The notes beneath the pieces were generated by a model. The model did no database searches and was not told the DNA's origin. It saw only the letters and a program-made list of their open reading frames with translations. 64,000 bases of DNA, taken from positions 339,320-403,319 of the forward strand of contig NZ_QFZZ01000001.1 in assembly GCF_005233515.1 (NCBI RefSeq), given 5' to 3'. Within the stretch, counting starts at the first letter, position 1, and each line of letters opens with the position of its first letter. Positions 1 to 8,321 of the stretch are shown piece after piece. Both the position numbers and the translations under genes were made by a program. The stretch comes from Pseudomonas sp. CFBP13508 (lineage in GTDB: Bacteria > Pseudomonadota > Gammaproteobacteria > Pseudomonadales > Pseudomonadaceae).

Positions 1-401
1 TCCTCAATGCCCTGGAGCAGATGCGCGCGGCATCGACGCACATTGCCTTCGTGGTCAATGAGTTCGGCGATTTTGTCGGCGTGCTGACCATGACCGACAT
101 CCTCGAATCGATCGCCGGTGAGTTGCCCGATGCCAGTGAAATCGAAGGCCCTGATGTGGTCGAAGAGCGCGGCGGGTTTCTGGTCAGCGGCGCGCTGCCC
201 TTGGCTCGTGTACGCCAGCGTACCGGCTTCGATGCCGAGCCGACCGAGGATTATCAGACCATGGCCGGGTTGGTCATGAGTCTGCTGGATCGGTTGCCGA
301 TGACCGGTGATCGGCTGGAATACGAGGGCTGGCAATTGACCGTCAAAGCGGTTGAAGAGCGACGGGTGACGCGGGTGTTGCTGGAGCGTGAGGTGGCTTG
401 A
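1..401 (+). CDS. CBS / CorC-HlyC domain protein, 3' end only
   Basis: The reading frame is open from the window edge, so only the C-terminal ~130 residues are present. The first part (HIAFVVNEFGDFVGVLTMTDILESIAGEL) is the end of a CBS pair, a nucleotide-sensing module. The rest (GGFLVSGALPLARVRQRTG through LLEREVA) is the transporter-associated CorC_HlyC domain. In Pseudomonas this tail occurs on TerC-like or CNNM/HlyC-type integral membrane proteins linked to divalent metal handling. The membrane part is outside the window, so the subfamily cannot be chosen. Confidence 0.8.
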   Translation, partial: LNALEQMRAASTHIAFVVNEFGDFVGVLTMTDILESIAGELPDASEIEGPDVVEERGGFLVSGALPLARVRQRTGFDAEPTEDYQTMAGLVMSLLDRLPMTGDRLEYEGWQLTVKAVEERRVTRVLLEREVA

Positions 402-415
402 GCATTCGCGGAATG

Positions 416-433
416 GCGCAGCGGTCGCTGCGC
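416..433. terminator. Hairpin between convergent genes
   Basis: Arms GCGCAGCG and CGCTGCGC separated by GT lie between the convergent CorC-type and GGDEF genes. A short T-containing run (TTGTTA) follows on the + side. It probably acts as a bidirectional terminator; the U-tract is weak. Confidence 0.4.
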
Positions 434-436
434 TTG

Positions 437-1513
437 TTACTGATGAAAAGTGAAGCGGTCCTTGCCCGTATGCTTTGATTCGTACAACGCCGCATCCGCC
501 TTGATCAGCGCCTGATTCAACGAGTCACCCTCAGCCACCCGGGTAATGCCGATGCTGATGGTGACCGGGTGCTGGGTGGGCTGTTCACGCACTGACTGGC
601 ACAGTTGCGTGGCAAGGCTTTCAACATCCTCGCGCCGCACTCCCGCCAGATAGATCGCGAACTCCTCACCGCCCATACGCGCGTAGTCAAACGCAACCAT
701 CACTGCCTTGATATCGGCCGCGACGCGAATGAGCACCTCATCACCGATGTCATGCCCGTAGGTATCGTTGACCTTCTTGAAGTTGTCGATGTCGATCATC
801 ATCAGGTAATGATCGCGCTCGCGCGGGCTTGCCAGCAGCCGTTGCCCTGCGTGGGTCATGAACGAGCGCCGGTTGGGAATCTGCGTCAGCGGGTCGTTAT
901 AGGCCTGCTCCAGCAGTAACCGCGACATCAGGTAGTTGTTCAGCTTGGCCTCACGGAACTTCAAAAAGGTGTACACCGTGAGTGCGCAGAGGAACACGCT
1001 GTAGCAGGCAGTCAGGACGCCGCGCAGTTCAGTGATTTCGGTAGTGGTGGCGAGAAACGGGTTGAGGATCACCCAGATCACAACTTGTACCGCAAAGAAC
1101 GCCCAGCGCCGCAGCGGCAGTACCGACACGCTGTACAACATGCTCGCTGCTGCCAGCACCAGCCACAAGCTGTGCGAAGCAGGCGCGAGGCCGTCGACGA
1201 TCATTCGCACACCGACGGTCAATCCCAGAACCAGAAGCAAGGTGAGCACATCGAAATGACTGGCTCTGCGAGTGAAGCCGAGCACCACCGTCAACAGCGC
1301 GAAACCAGCGAGAAACGCCATCGAGCGCCACGTGAAACCCTGGCCGCCGAGAAAACTGACGATCAGATCAAACAGTAGCCACATGAAAATGCTGACCACA
1401 TAGATCAACAGGCTGAACGGTTTGAGCCGTTCGAATTCGCGCTGGAGAAACTCTTCCCTCAACTCGTCAGACGCGGTTTCCTTCAACGCTTGCGCTTCAA
1501 TGGTTTCGAACAT
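437..1513 (-). CDS. Membrane diguanylate cyclase (GGDEF)
   Basis: Makes cyclic di-GMP from two GTP at the inner membrane. The first ~180 residues contain about five to six hydrophobic helices with no recognisable periplasmic sensor; a GGDEF domain follows from about residue 200. The active site is GGEEF (about residues 281-285), a catalytically competent variant. The usual inhibitory RxxD I-site five residues upstream is degraded (VAFD), so product inhibition may be lost. The frame is open to 1591, but ATG at 1513 (MFETIEAQ) is preferred because the extra 26 residues look non-native. It stands alone. Confidence 0.85.
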   Translation of the reverse strand: MFETIEAQALKETASDELREEFLQREFERLKPFSLLIYVVSIFMWLLFDLIVSFLGGQGFTWRSMAFLAGFALLTVVLGFTRRASHFDVLTLLLVLGLTVGVRMIVDGLAPASHSLWLVLAAASMLYSVSVLPLRRWAFFAVQVVIWVILNPFLATTTEITELRGVLTACYSVFLCALTVYTFLKFREAKLNNYLMSRLLLEQAYNDPLTQIPNRRSFMTHAGQRLLASPRERDHYLMMIDIDNFKKVNDTYGHDIGDEVLIRVAADIKAVMVAFDYARMGGEEFAIYLAGVRREDVESLATQLCQSVREQPTQHPVTISIGITRVAEGDSLNQALIKADAALYESKHTGKDRFTFHQ

Positions 1514-1628
1514 GCTTATCCCGCTGTCTGCGCCGATCCTGGCAACCACCCGAACCGGCGGGCGGCGCGCAATGTGTTCGCTCAACAGCAAAGCAGGCAG
1601 ACCGCGGGTTGTCCAATCCCGGTCGGGT

Positions 1629-2060
1629 TCAGCGCAGAAGCCGGTGGCGCGAACGCGAGACCGTGCGCAATGAACTGAGCGTCCGCCTCAGCCATGCCAG
1701 ATCATGGTGATGTTTGCGTGGCGCTGCGGGCGCCTTCGTTCTGCCGACATGCCGGGCCATATCCTTCGCCAGGGTTTCCTCGGTGCCGATACCTTTGAGC
1801 TTTTTCAGCAGCCTGCCGTTTTTATAGAACAGCACTGTTGGCGTGCCCGTGACGTTCGGGTGCTTGGGCGATTGGCTGGTGTTGAGCATATAGATGTTGG
1901 CGCGCAGTCGGTAAGGCTCGGCAATCTGCCGAAAGATCGGCCCGGCCCATTCGCAGGCGGGGCAGTGTTCATTGGCGAAATAAAGAATGACCGGACGCCA
2001 GGTTTTCAGGGCTTTGCGGTAAACCGGATCCAGCGCGGAAGTTGTGTTTGTCGCGTTCAT
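1629..2060 (-). CDS. Thioredoxin-like protein with CPAC motif
   Basis: A 143-aa single thioredoxin fold. The redox motif CPAC is at residues 33-36 after the beta strand PVILYFANEH, and the cis-proline segment TGTPTVLFY follows. There is no signal peptide or lipobox, so it is predicted cytoplasmic. The last ~35 residues are basic and low in complexity, beyond the usual ~108-aa thioredoxin. CPAC instead of CGPC suggests a different redox potential; the partner is unknown. It is followed downstream by the GGDEF gene on the same strand, about 115 nt away. Confidence 0.7.
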   Translation of the reverse strand: MNATNTTSALDPVYRKALKTWRPVILYFANEHCPACEWAGPIFRQIAEPYRLRANIYMLNTSQSPKHPNVTGTPTVLFYKNGRLLKKLKGIGTEETLAKDMARHVGRTKAPAAPRKHHHDLAWLRRTLSSLRTVSRSRHRLLR

Positions 2061-2436
2061 CGAAGGGTCCTTTTCAACGAGCGGGTAGGCTCCTTGACGT
2101 TATAGGAGTAGGGGCGTCGCGGTCTACTGTCAGAAATTACAGGTGGGCTGCGTAAACACGAGAAGTGCTGTCGTGACGGTGATAGCCGTCGGGAAACGGC
2201 AGGGTGGGGATGTCTACAGGCAGGCGCTAAAGCGCTGATACCGGGTCTTGTTCAACTGTCACCCTGATTCGCACCACAACGGCGCGATCTGACCCAAGTT
2301 GGGAACGCATTTCCCCTTTAATGGCTGTGTCAGCTATTTTCTTCGTTCTAGTTCGGGCCAAACCCTTTGGTCCACGAACCATATCTTGTTGATTCCAATA
2401 GCATTCAAAGCAGTTACAGATTTCGCGAGATTCCTG

Positions 2437-2452
2437 TGGCACACTTTCTGCT
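2437..2452 (+). promoter_or_regulatory. Candidate sigma-54 (-24/-12) promoter
   Basis: TGGCAC at -24 and CTGCT at -12 give exact GG-N10-GC spacing, 67 nt before the start of the binding-protein gene. Many Pseudomonas amino-acid importers use RpoN, but no enhancer-binding protein gene adjoins this cluster. The 458-nt stretch from 2061 to 2518 holds no convincing gene; this element and the dyad at 2478 are what I see in it. Confidence 0.5.
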
Positions 2453-2477
2453 GTCTATTCCGTAGTAATAAACCGTG

Positions 2478-2493
2478 TTCCGGTATAGCGGAA
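2478..2493. promoter_or_regulatory. Small dyad, possible IclR operator
   Basis: TTCCG and CGGAA face each other across GTATAG, just downstream of the -24/-12 element and 25 nt before the start codon. Position and symmetry suit an operator for the IclR-family regulator at 6170. The link is inference. Confidence 0.35.
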
Positions 2494-2518
2494 TAAACAC
2501 AATTATGGAGTGCTTGCC

Positions 2519-3367
2519 ATGCATCGCCGTCCTTCGTTGTTCAAAGCGTGTGTTTTTGTTCTTGCGGCTTCTTCCTCGGTTATGGGCCTGGCCCAGGCTG
2601 CCGACAGCAAGCTCGACAGTGTTCTCGCCCGTGGCAAGTTGATCGTGGGCACCGGCAGCACCAATGCGCCGTGGCACTTTCAGGGCGCGGACGGCAAGTT
2701 GCAGGGTTTTGATATCGACATCGCCAGGATCGTGGCCAAAGGGCTGTTCAACGACCCGAGCAAGGTCGAGTTCGTGGTGCAGTCGTCCGATGCGCGGATT
2801 CCCAATCTGCTGACCGACAAGGTCGACATGAGCTGCCAGTTCATCACCGTCACCGCCAGCCGCGCACAGCAAGTCGCGTTCACCCTGCCGTACTACCGCG
2901 AAGGTGTTGGCCTGCTGTTGCCGAACAACAGCAAGTACAAGGAAATCGAAGACCTGCAGGCGGCGGGCGATGACGTCACCGTTGCGGTGCTGCAGAACGT
3001 CTACGCGGAAGAACTGGTGCATCAGGCATTGCCCAAGGCCAAGGTCGATCAGTACGACAGCGTTGACCTGATGTACCAGGCGGTGAACTCCGGTCGCGCC
3101 GATGCCGCCGCTACCGATCAGTCGTCGGTCAAATACCTGATGGTGCAGAACCCGGGCCGCTACCGCAGCCCAAGCTACGCCTGGAGCCCGCAGACTTACG
3201 CCTGCGCCGTCAAACGTGGCGATCAGGATTGGCTGAACTTCGTCAACACCGCGCTGCATGAAGCCATGACCGGGGTTGAATTCCCGACCTATGCCGCTTC
3301 GTTCAAACAATGGTTCGGTGTAGATCTGCCGTCGCCCGCGATCGGTTTCCCAGTCGAATTCAAATGA
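2519..3367 (+). CDS. Amino-acid ABC transporter periplasmic binding protein
   Basis: SBP_bac_3 family, 282 aa. A Sec signal peptide ends near AQA-AD (about residue 27). The mature part contains the family segments GKLQGFDIDIARIVAKGL and VDMSCQFITVTASRAQQVAFTLPYY, typical of polar amino-acid binding. ATG 2519 is chosen because GGAG lies 8 nt upstream; an in-frame GTG at 2510 overlaps that ribosome binding site and is unlikely. First gene of a run that continues with two permeases, an ATPase and RidA. The downstream PLP enzyme suggests the ligand is a D- or hydroxy-amino acid (inference). Confidence 0.88.
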   Translation: MHRRPSLFKACVFVLAASSSVMGLAQAADSKLDSVLARGKLIVGTGSTNAPWHFQGADGKLQGFDIDIARIVAKGLFNDPSKVEFVVQSSDARIPNLLTDKVDMSCQFITVTASRAQQVAFTLPYYREGVGLLLPNNSKYKEIEDLQAAGDDVTVAVLQNVYAEELVHQALPKAKVDQYDSVDLMYQAVNSGRADAAATDQSSVKYLMVQNPGRYRSPSYAWSPQTYACAVKRGDQDWLNFVNTALHEAMTGVEFPTYAASFKQWFGVDLPSPAIGFPVEFK

Positions 3368-3418
3368 TCCCGTGAGAGTGGGGCGATGACCGTCGCCCCG
3401 CTCAAGGTATTGCTGACC

Positions 3419-4081
3419 ATGAACTATCAGTTGAACTTTGCCGCCGTGTGGCGCGATTTCGACACCTTGCTGGCGGGGCTCGGTCTGGGCTTGCAGCTGG
3501 CGCTGGTGTCGATCGCCATCGGCTGCGTGATCGGCCTGCTGATGGCGTTTGCCTTGCTGTCGAAGCATCGCGCCTTGCGGGTGCTGGCCTCGGTGTACGT
3601 CACGGTAGTGCGCAACACGCCAATTCTGGTTTTGATTCTGTTGATCTACTTTGCACTGCCGAGTCTCGGGATTCGTCTGGACAAGATCCCGTCGTTCATC
3701 ATCACCCTGTCGCTGTATGCCGGCGCGTACCTGACCGAAGTGTTCCGTGGCGGCTTGTTGAGCATTCCCAAAGGCCAGCGCGAAGCCGGGCTGGCAATCG
3801 GTCTCGGTGAATGGCAGGTCAAGGCTTACGTCACCGTGCCGGTGATGCTGCGCAACGTGCTGCCGGCGTTGTCGAACAACTTCATTTCGCTGTTCAAGGA
3901 CACCTCACTGGCGGCCGCGATTGCGGTGCCGGAGCTGACCTATTACGCGCGCAAGATCAACGTCGAAAGCTACCGGGTGATTGAAACCTGGCTGGTGACC
4001 ACGGCGTTGTATGTCGCGGCCTGTTACCTCATTGCCATGCTGCTGCGTTACCTCGAGCAGCGTCTGGCGATCCGCCGATAG
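3419..4081 (+). CDS. Amino-acid ABC transporter permease 1
   Basis: HisMQ-type inner-membrane permease with about five helices. The EAA loop reads GQREAGLAIGLGEWQVKAYVTVPVMLRNVLP. ATG 3419 (MNYQLNF) follows AAGG at 11 nt. An in-frame ATG at 3386 would add 11 residues (MTVAPLKVLLT) and also has a purine-rich stretch upstream, so the start is uncertain. It pairs with the next permease as a heterodimer. Confidence 0.88.
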   Translation: MNYQLNFAAVWRDFDTLLAGLGLGLQLALVSIAIGCVIGLLMAFALLSKHRALRVLASVYVTVVRNTPILVLILLIYFALPSLGIRLDKIPSFIITLSLYAGAYLTEVFRGGLLSIPKGQREAGLAIGLGEWQVKAYVTVPVMLRNVLPALSNNFISLFKDTSLAAAIAVPELTYYARKINVESYRVIETWLVTTALYVAACYLIAMLLRYLEQRLAIRR

Positions 4082-4090
4082 GAGGCTGCG

Positions 4091-4753
4091 ATGTACGAAT
4101 CTCCCAGTTGGTTACATGAATTGTGGGTCGCGCGCGAGCCGTTGTGGCAGGGCTTTCTGACCAGCGTGCAGGTCTCGGCGCTGGCTATTGTGTTGGGCAC
4201 GCTGCTTGGTGTGGTCGCCGGTCTGGTGCTGACTTACGGCAAGTTCTGGATGCGCGCGCCGTTTCGGCTGTACGTCGATCTGATTCGCGGCACGCCAGTG
4301 TTTGTATTGGTGTTGGCCTGCTTTTATATGGCGCCGGCGCTCGGTTGGCAGATCAGCGCGTTTCAGGCCGGCGCCCTGGGCCTGACGCTGTTCTGCGGCT
4401 CGCACGTCGCCGAAATCGTCCGTGGCGCGCTGCAAGCCTTGCCGCGCGGGCAGATGGAGGCGGGGAAAGCCATCGGCCTGACGTTCTATCAATCCCTCGG
4501 CTACGTACTGTTGCCTCAGGCGCTGCGGCAGATTTTGCCGACCTGGGTCAACTCGTCCACCGAGATCGTCAAGGCTTCGACCTTGCTTTCGGTGATAGGC
4601 GTCGCCGAATTGCTGCTCAGCACGCAACAGATCATCGCCCGGAACTTCATGACCCTGGAGTTCTACCTGTTCGCCGGTTTTCTGTTCTTCGTCATCAACT
4701 ACGGCATCGAATTACTCGGCCGGCACATTGAAAAGCGGGTGGCCCTGCCATGA
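4091..4753 (+). CDS. Amino-acid ABC transporter permease 2
   Basis: 220-aa HisMQ-type permease. The EAA motif is [31 protein letters not shown], followed by [20 protein letters not shown], the usual end of these permeases. Starts 9 nt after the first permease with AGGAG upstream. Its TGA overlaps the ATPase ATG (ATGA), indicating translational coupling. Confidence 0.9.
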   Translation: MYESPSWLHELWVAREPLWQGFLTSVQVSALAIVLGTLLGVVAGLVLTYGKFWMRAPFRLYVDLIRGTPVFVLVLACFYMAPALGWQISAFQAGALGLTLFCGSHVAEIVRGALQALPRGQMEAGKAIGLTFYQSLGYVLLPQALRQILPTWVNSSTEIVKASTLLSVIGVAELLLSTQQIIARNFMTLEFYLFAGFLFFVINYGIELLGRHIEKRVALP

Positions 4754-5541
4754 CTCAAGCTCAAGTTGCTTCACAGGATCAGGCATTGCTGGACATTCGC
4801 GGCCTGCACAAACAGTACGGCGCGGTGGAAGTGCTCAAGGGTGTCGACCTGAGCATGCAGCGCGGCAACGTCGTCACGCTGATCGGCTCCAGCGGTTCGG
4901 GCAAGACCACGCTGCTGCGTTGCGTGAACATGCTTGAAGAGTTTCAGGGCGGGCAGATCCTGCTCGACGGCGAGTCCATCGGCTACGACGAGGTCAACGG
5001 TAAACGTGTGCGCCATGCGGAAAAGGTTATTGCCCGCCATCGTGCGATGACCGGCATGGCCTTCCAGCAATTCAACCTGTTCCCGCACCTGACCGCTTTG
5101 CAGAACGTCACCTTGGGCCTGCTCAAGGTGAAAAAGATGCACAAGGATGAAGCCGTAGTGCTTGCGGAAAAATGGCTGGAGCGCGTCGGCCTGCTGGAGC
5201 GGCGCAATCACTTTCCCGGCCAGTTGTCCGGCGGTCAGCAACAGCGCGTGGCGATTGCCCGGGCCATTGCGATGAACCCGAGTTTGATGCTCTTCGACGA
5301 AGTCACCTCGGCCCTCGACCCGGAGCTGGTCGGCGAGGTGCTCAACGTGATCAAGGGCCTGGCCGAGGACGGCATGACCATGTTGCTGGTGACCCACGAA
5401 ATGCGTTTCGCTTTCGAGGTCTCGGACAAGATCGTTTTCATGAATCAAGGGCGGATCGAAGAGCAGGGACCTCCCAAGGAACTGTTCGAACGCCCGCAAT
5501 CGCCGCGTCTGGCGGAATTTCTCAAGAGCACGCGGTTTTGA
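4750..5541 (+). CDS. Amino-acid ABC transporter ATPase
   Basis: 263-aa ATPase of the GlnQ/HisP class. Walker [10 protein letters not shown] is at residues 46-54, the signature LSGGQQQR and Walker [13 protein letters not shown] are intact, and the switch histidine is in LLVTHEM. Residues ~75-95 ([22 protein letters not shown]) form the helical-domain insertion common in polar amino-acid importers. The ATG overlaps the stop of permease 2. Confidence 0.93.
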   Translation: MTQAQVASQDQALLDIRGLHKQYGAVEVLKGVDLSMQRGNVVTLIGSSGSGKTTLLRCVNMLEEFQGGQILLDGESIGYDEVNGKRVRHAEKVIARHRAMTGMAFQQFNLFPHLTALQNVTLGLLKVKKMHKDEAVVLAEKWLERVGLLERRNHFPGQLSGGQQQRVAIARAIAMNPSLMLFDEVTSALDPELVGEVLNVIKGLAEDGMTMLLVTHEMRFAFEVSDKIVFMNQGRIEEQGPPKELFERPQSPRLAEFLKSTRF

Positions 5542-5572
5542 ATCTGTACTTTTGCAATCAGGAGAAACACCC

Positions 5573-5959
5573 ATGAGCATTACGCGTTACGGCACCGGCA
5601 GCACCGCCGCCGGCGGCCAGCCTCGTCCATTCGCCCGCGCAGTTGAAGCGGATGGCTGGCTGCATGTGTCCGGCCAGGTTCCGGCGGTGGATGGCGAGAT
5701 CATCGTTGGTGGCATTGTCGAACAGACCCACCAGACCATGAAGAACCTGATCGCGATTCTCGAAGAGGCTGGTTATGGTCTTGAAGATGTGGTCCGCGCC
5801 GGCGTCTGGCTGGACGATCCACGGGATTTCAGCAGTTTCAACAAGGTCTTCGCCGAGTATTTCAAACCCGAACACGCCCCGGCGCGGGCCTGTGTGCAGG
5901 CAAGCATGATGGTTGATTGCAAGGTTGAGATCGACTGCATTGCCTACAAGAAGATCTGA
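5573..5959 (+). CDS. RidA family deaminase
   Basis: 128-aa RidA/YjgF-family protein. RidA enzymes hydrolyse reactive enamine/imine intermediates released by PLP enzymes; a PLP enzyme is encoded three genes on. The conserved arginine is in ARACVQASMMVDCKVEIDCIA near the C-terminus. Start ATG 5573 has AGGAG about 8 nt upstream. It lies 31 nt after the ATPase and probably belongs to the same transcript. A second RidA paralogue is at 39942-40334. Confidence 0.88.
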   Translation: MSITRYGTGSTAAGGQPRPFARAVEADGWLHVSGQVPAVDGEIIVGGIVEQTHQTMKNLIAILEEAGYGLEDVVRAGVWLDDPRDFSSFNKVFAEYFKPEHAPARACVQASMMVDCKVEIDCIAYKKI

Positions 5960-5970
5960 GTGAAGCTTTC

Positions 5971-6101
5971 CCCTCACCCTAGCCCTCTCCCGGAGGGAGA
6001 GGGAACTGATCTTTATCGATGCAGAGTCAGCGTTTATCAGTGATTTATGCATTGACACGATCAGGCGCCCTCTCCCTTTGGGAGAGGGCGGGGGGTGAGG
6101 G
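5971..6101. repeat. Inverted pair of GGGAGAGGG-type hairpins
   Basis: Two hairpins, each CCCTCTCCC facing GGGAGAGGG, lie head to head about 65 nt apart, with flanking CCCTCACCC and GGGGTGAGGG in inverse orientation. This is a frequent Pseudomonas intergenic repeat. It separates ridA from the IclR gene and may end or stabilise the transporter transcript. Confidence 0.75.
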
Positions 6102-6169
6102 CAGCAATGTCACTGACATGGCATCAAGGGCCAGTTACCATCCGGCGACTTTGAATGGAAACCACTGAC

Positions 6170-6934
6170 ATGACCGAAGACACCATCAAGCGCCGGGCAC
6201 GCGGTCTGGACCGGGCGTTCGATATCCTCGATTTTCTCAAGGAAATCGGCCAGCCCCTGCGCCCCAATGACATTGCCAACGGCATCGGCAGTCCGAAATC
6301 GACGGTCTACGAACTGGTCGCGTCCTTGCTGGAGCGACGGATTCTGGAGCCGGTGGGCAAGGATGGCCACGTCTACCTTGGCCGCCAGTTGTACTTCCTT
6401 GGTCAGGCGCATCTGCGGCATTTCGACCTCAGCCGCGAGGCCGATCACGCTTTGCAGGAGATCGTCAGCCAGACCCGTGAAACTGCGCAGATGTGCCTGC
6501 TCAACGGGCGCAAATACACCGTGGCGTTGATGAAAGAAGGCGAGCGGCATTTCCGCATCTCGTCCGACATCGGCGAAAACGCGCCGATCCCGTGGACAGC
6601 TTCCGGGCGTCTGCTGCTCGCGCATTTGAGCGATCAACAAATCATCGATTTGATCGACGAGGATGACTACATCCTGCCCGACGGCGAACGCCTGCCACTG
6701 GAGCGTTTTCTGGCGGAGATTCGTCAGGCCGGCAGCGATGGCTTCTTCTCCTTCGACAGCGTCGCCGACACCTTCACCCATTGCTTCGCCGCGCCGGTCA
6801 AAGACCCGCAAGGCGTGGCCATTTGTACCCTGTGCATCGTCGCCCCACGGGCCGATGCGAAAAACAATTACAACGACTATCGCCGGGTATTGATCGAGAG
6901 CGCCAACAGCCTCGCCCGGCGGATCAACGAATAA
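6170..6934 (+). CDS. IclR-family regulator
   Basis: 254-aa regulator: winged helix at about residues 10-70 (LRPNDIANGIGSPKSTVYELVASLLERRIL) and IclR effector domain (GENAPIPWTASGRLLLAHLSD; SVADTFTHCFAAPVKDPQG). Probably controls the surrounding uptake and PLP-enzyme genes; the dyad at 2478 is a candidate site. ATG 6170 is preferred because GGAAA lies 8 nt upstream; ATG 6155 would add METTD and has no visible ribosome binding site. The PLP enzyme starts 38 nt downstream. Confidence 0.88.
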   Translation: MTEDTIKRRARGLDRAFDILDFLKEIGQPLRPNDIANGIGSPKSTVYELVASLLERRILEPVGKDGHVYLGRQLYFLGQAHLRHFDLSREADHALQEIVSQTRETAQMCLLNGRKYTVALMKEGERHFRISSDIGENAPIPWTASGRLLLAHLSDQQIIDLIDEDDYILPDGERLPLERFLAEIRQAGSDGFFSFDSVADTFTHCFAAPVKDPQGVAICTLCIVAPRADAKNNYNDYRRVLIESANSLARRINE

Positions 6935-6972
6935 CCGCGGCTGCCTGCGGCCGCGACTGTGAGGATTGGATC

Positions 6973-8187
6973 ATGACCACTGCCATCAACTCTGCCGTAG
7001 AAAAAGGCGACGCCGCCATCGGCGCGCAACTGACCCGCGACGTCAGCCTGCCGGCGCTGGTGCTGCACCGCGAGGCGCTGGAGCACAACATTCGCTGGAT
7101 GCAGACATTCGTCAGCGACAGCGGCGCCGAACTGGCGCCCCACGGCAAAACCAGCATGACCCCGGCATTGTTCAAACGACAGCTTGACGCCGGCGCCTGG
7201 GGTATCACCCTCGCCAGCGCTACCCAGACCGGCGCCGCTTATGCCCACGGCGTGCGCCGGGTATTGATGGCCAACCAGTTGGTCGGCACGCCGAACATGG
7301 CGTTGATTGCCGATCTGCTCGCCGATCCGACGTTCGATTTTTATTGCATGGTCGATCACCCCGACAACGTCGCCGACCTCGGGGCTTACTTCGCTTCACG
7401 TGGGGTGAAGCTCAACGTGATGATCGAATACGGCGTGGTTGGCGGCCGTTGCGGTTGCCGCAGCGAGCAGGAAGTCATCGAGCTGGCCAAGGCCATCGAT
7501 GCGCAACCGGCGCTGGCCCTGACCGGCATCGAAGGTTACGAAGGCGTGATTCATGGCGATCATGCGGTCAGTGGCATTCGCGAGTTCGCCGCGTCGCTGG
7601 TGCGCCTGGCGGTGCAGTTGCAGGACAGCGGCGCCTTTGCCATCGCCAAACCGATCATCACTGCGTCAGGTTCGGCCTGGTATGACCTGATCGCCGAATC
7701 CTTCGAAACCCAGAACGCCGCTGGCCGTTTCCTCAGTGTGTTGCGCCCGGGCAGTTACGTGGCGCACGACCATGGTATCTACAAAGAGGCGCAGTGCTGC
7801 GTGCTCGACCGTCGCAGCGATCTGCACGAAGGCCTGCGCCCGGCGCTGGAAGTCTGGGCTCATGTGCAGTCGCTGCCGGAACCGGGTTTTGCGGTGATCG
7901 CCCTGGGCAAGCGCGACGTCGCCTTCGATGCCGGTTTGCCGGTGCCGTTGTTGCGCTACAAGGCCGGTGTGGTGCCGGCGGCGGGGGATGATATCGGTGC
8001 GTGCAAGGTCACGGCGGTGATGGATCAGCATGCGTTCATGAGCGTGGCGCCGGGGGTAGAGCTGCGGGTCGGCGACATCATTTCCTTCGGCACTTCGCAC
8101 CCGTGCCTGACGTTCGACAAGTGGCGGGTAGGGTTACTGGTGGATGAGCAGCTGGCGGTCATCGAGACCATGGAGACTTGTTTCTAA
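6973..8187 (+). CDS. PLP-dependent D-threonine aldolase / amino acid deaminase-like enzyme
   Basis: 404 aa, fold III (alanine racemase-like N-terminal barrel). PAPHGKT-type segment PHGKTSMTP carries the PLP lysine (K59). The C-terminal SHPCLTFDKW holds the His and Cys that bind the metal in D-serine dehydratase and D-threonine aldolase relatives. Pseudomonas orthologues are often annotated as amino acid deaminase. Expected to cleave or dehydrate a D-3-hydroxy amino acid; the substrate cannot be read from sequence. Start ATG has GAGGA 7 nt upstream. RidA beside it would remove the enamine a dehydratase releases. Confidence 0.85.
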   Translation: MTTAINSAVEKGDAAIGAQLTRDVSLPALVLHREALEHNIRWMQTFVSDSGAELAPHGKTSMTPALFKRQLDAGAWGITLASATQTGAAYAHGVRRVLMANQLVGTPNMALIADLLADPTFDFYCMVDHPDNVADLGAYFASRGVKLNVMIEYGVVGGRCGCRSEQEVIELAKAIDAQPALALTGIEGYEGVIHGDHAVSGIREFAASLVRLAVQLQDSGAFAIAKPIITASGSAWYDLIAESFETQNAAGRFLSVLRPGSYVAHDHGIYKEAQCCVLDRRSDLHEGLRPALEVWAHVQSLPEPGFAVIALGKRDVAFDAGLPVPLLRYKAGVVPAAGDDIGACKVTAVMDQHAFMSVAPGVELRVGDIISFGTSHPCLTFDKWRVGLLVDEQLAVIETMETCF

Positions 8188-8213
8188 GGCTTGAGATTGC
8201 GTTGCGGCGGCTA

Positions 8214-8278
8214 TTCGCGAGCAGGCTCGCTCCCACAAGATCAATGCGTTCCATTGTGGGAGCGAGCCTGCTCGCGAA
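8214..8278. repeat. REPIN copy 1
   Basis: TTCGCGAGCAGGCTCGCTCC followed by CAC, then ~18 nt and the inverse copy. One of four pairs of the same repeat in this window, here between the PLP-enzyme and kinase genes. Confidence 0.9.
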
Positions 8279-8321
8279 GACGCCCGCTTAGCCACCACCG
8301 AACCCCCAGAGATCCCACCCG

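Noticed and set aside
2227..2442. 71-aa minus frame before the amino-acid transporter
   Set aside because: Overlaps the candidate -24/-12 element and has no domain.
2414..3568. 384-aa antisense frame over the binding-protein gene
   Set aside because: Gln/His/Arg-rich shadow composition; the + strand gene has signal peptide and family motifs.
5971..6101. Riboswitch before the IclR gene
   Set aside because: The structure is a common inverted intergenic repeat pair without riboswitch-like conserved core.
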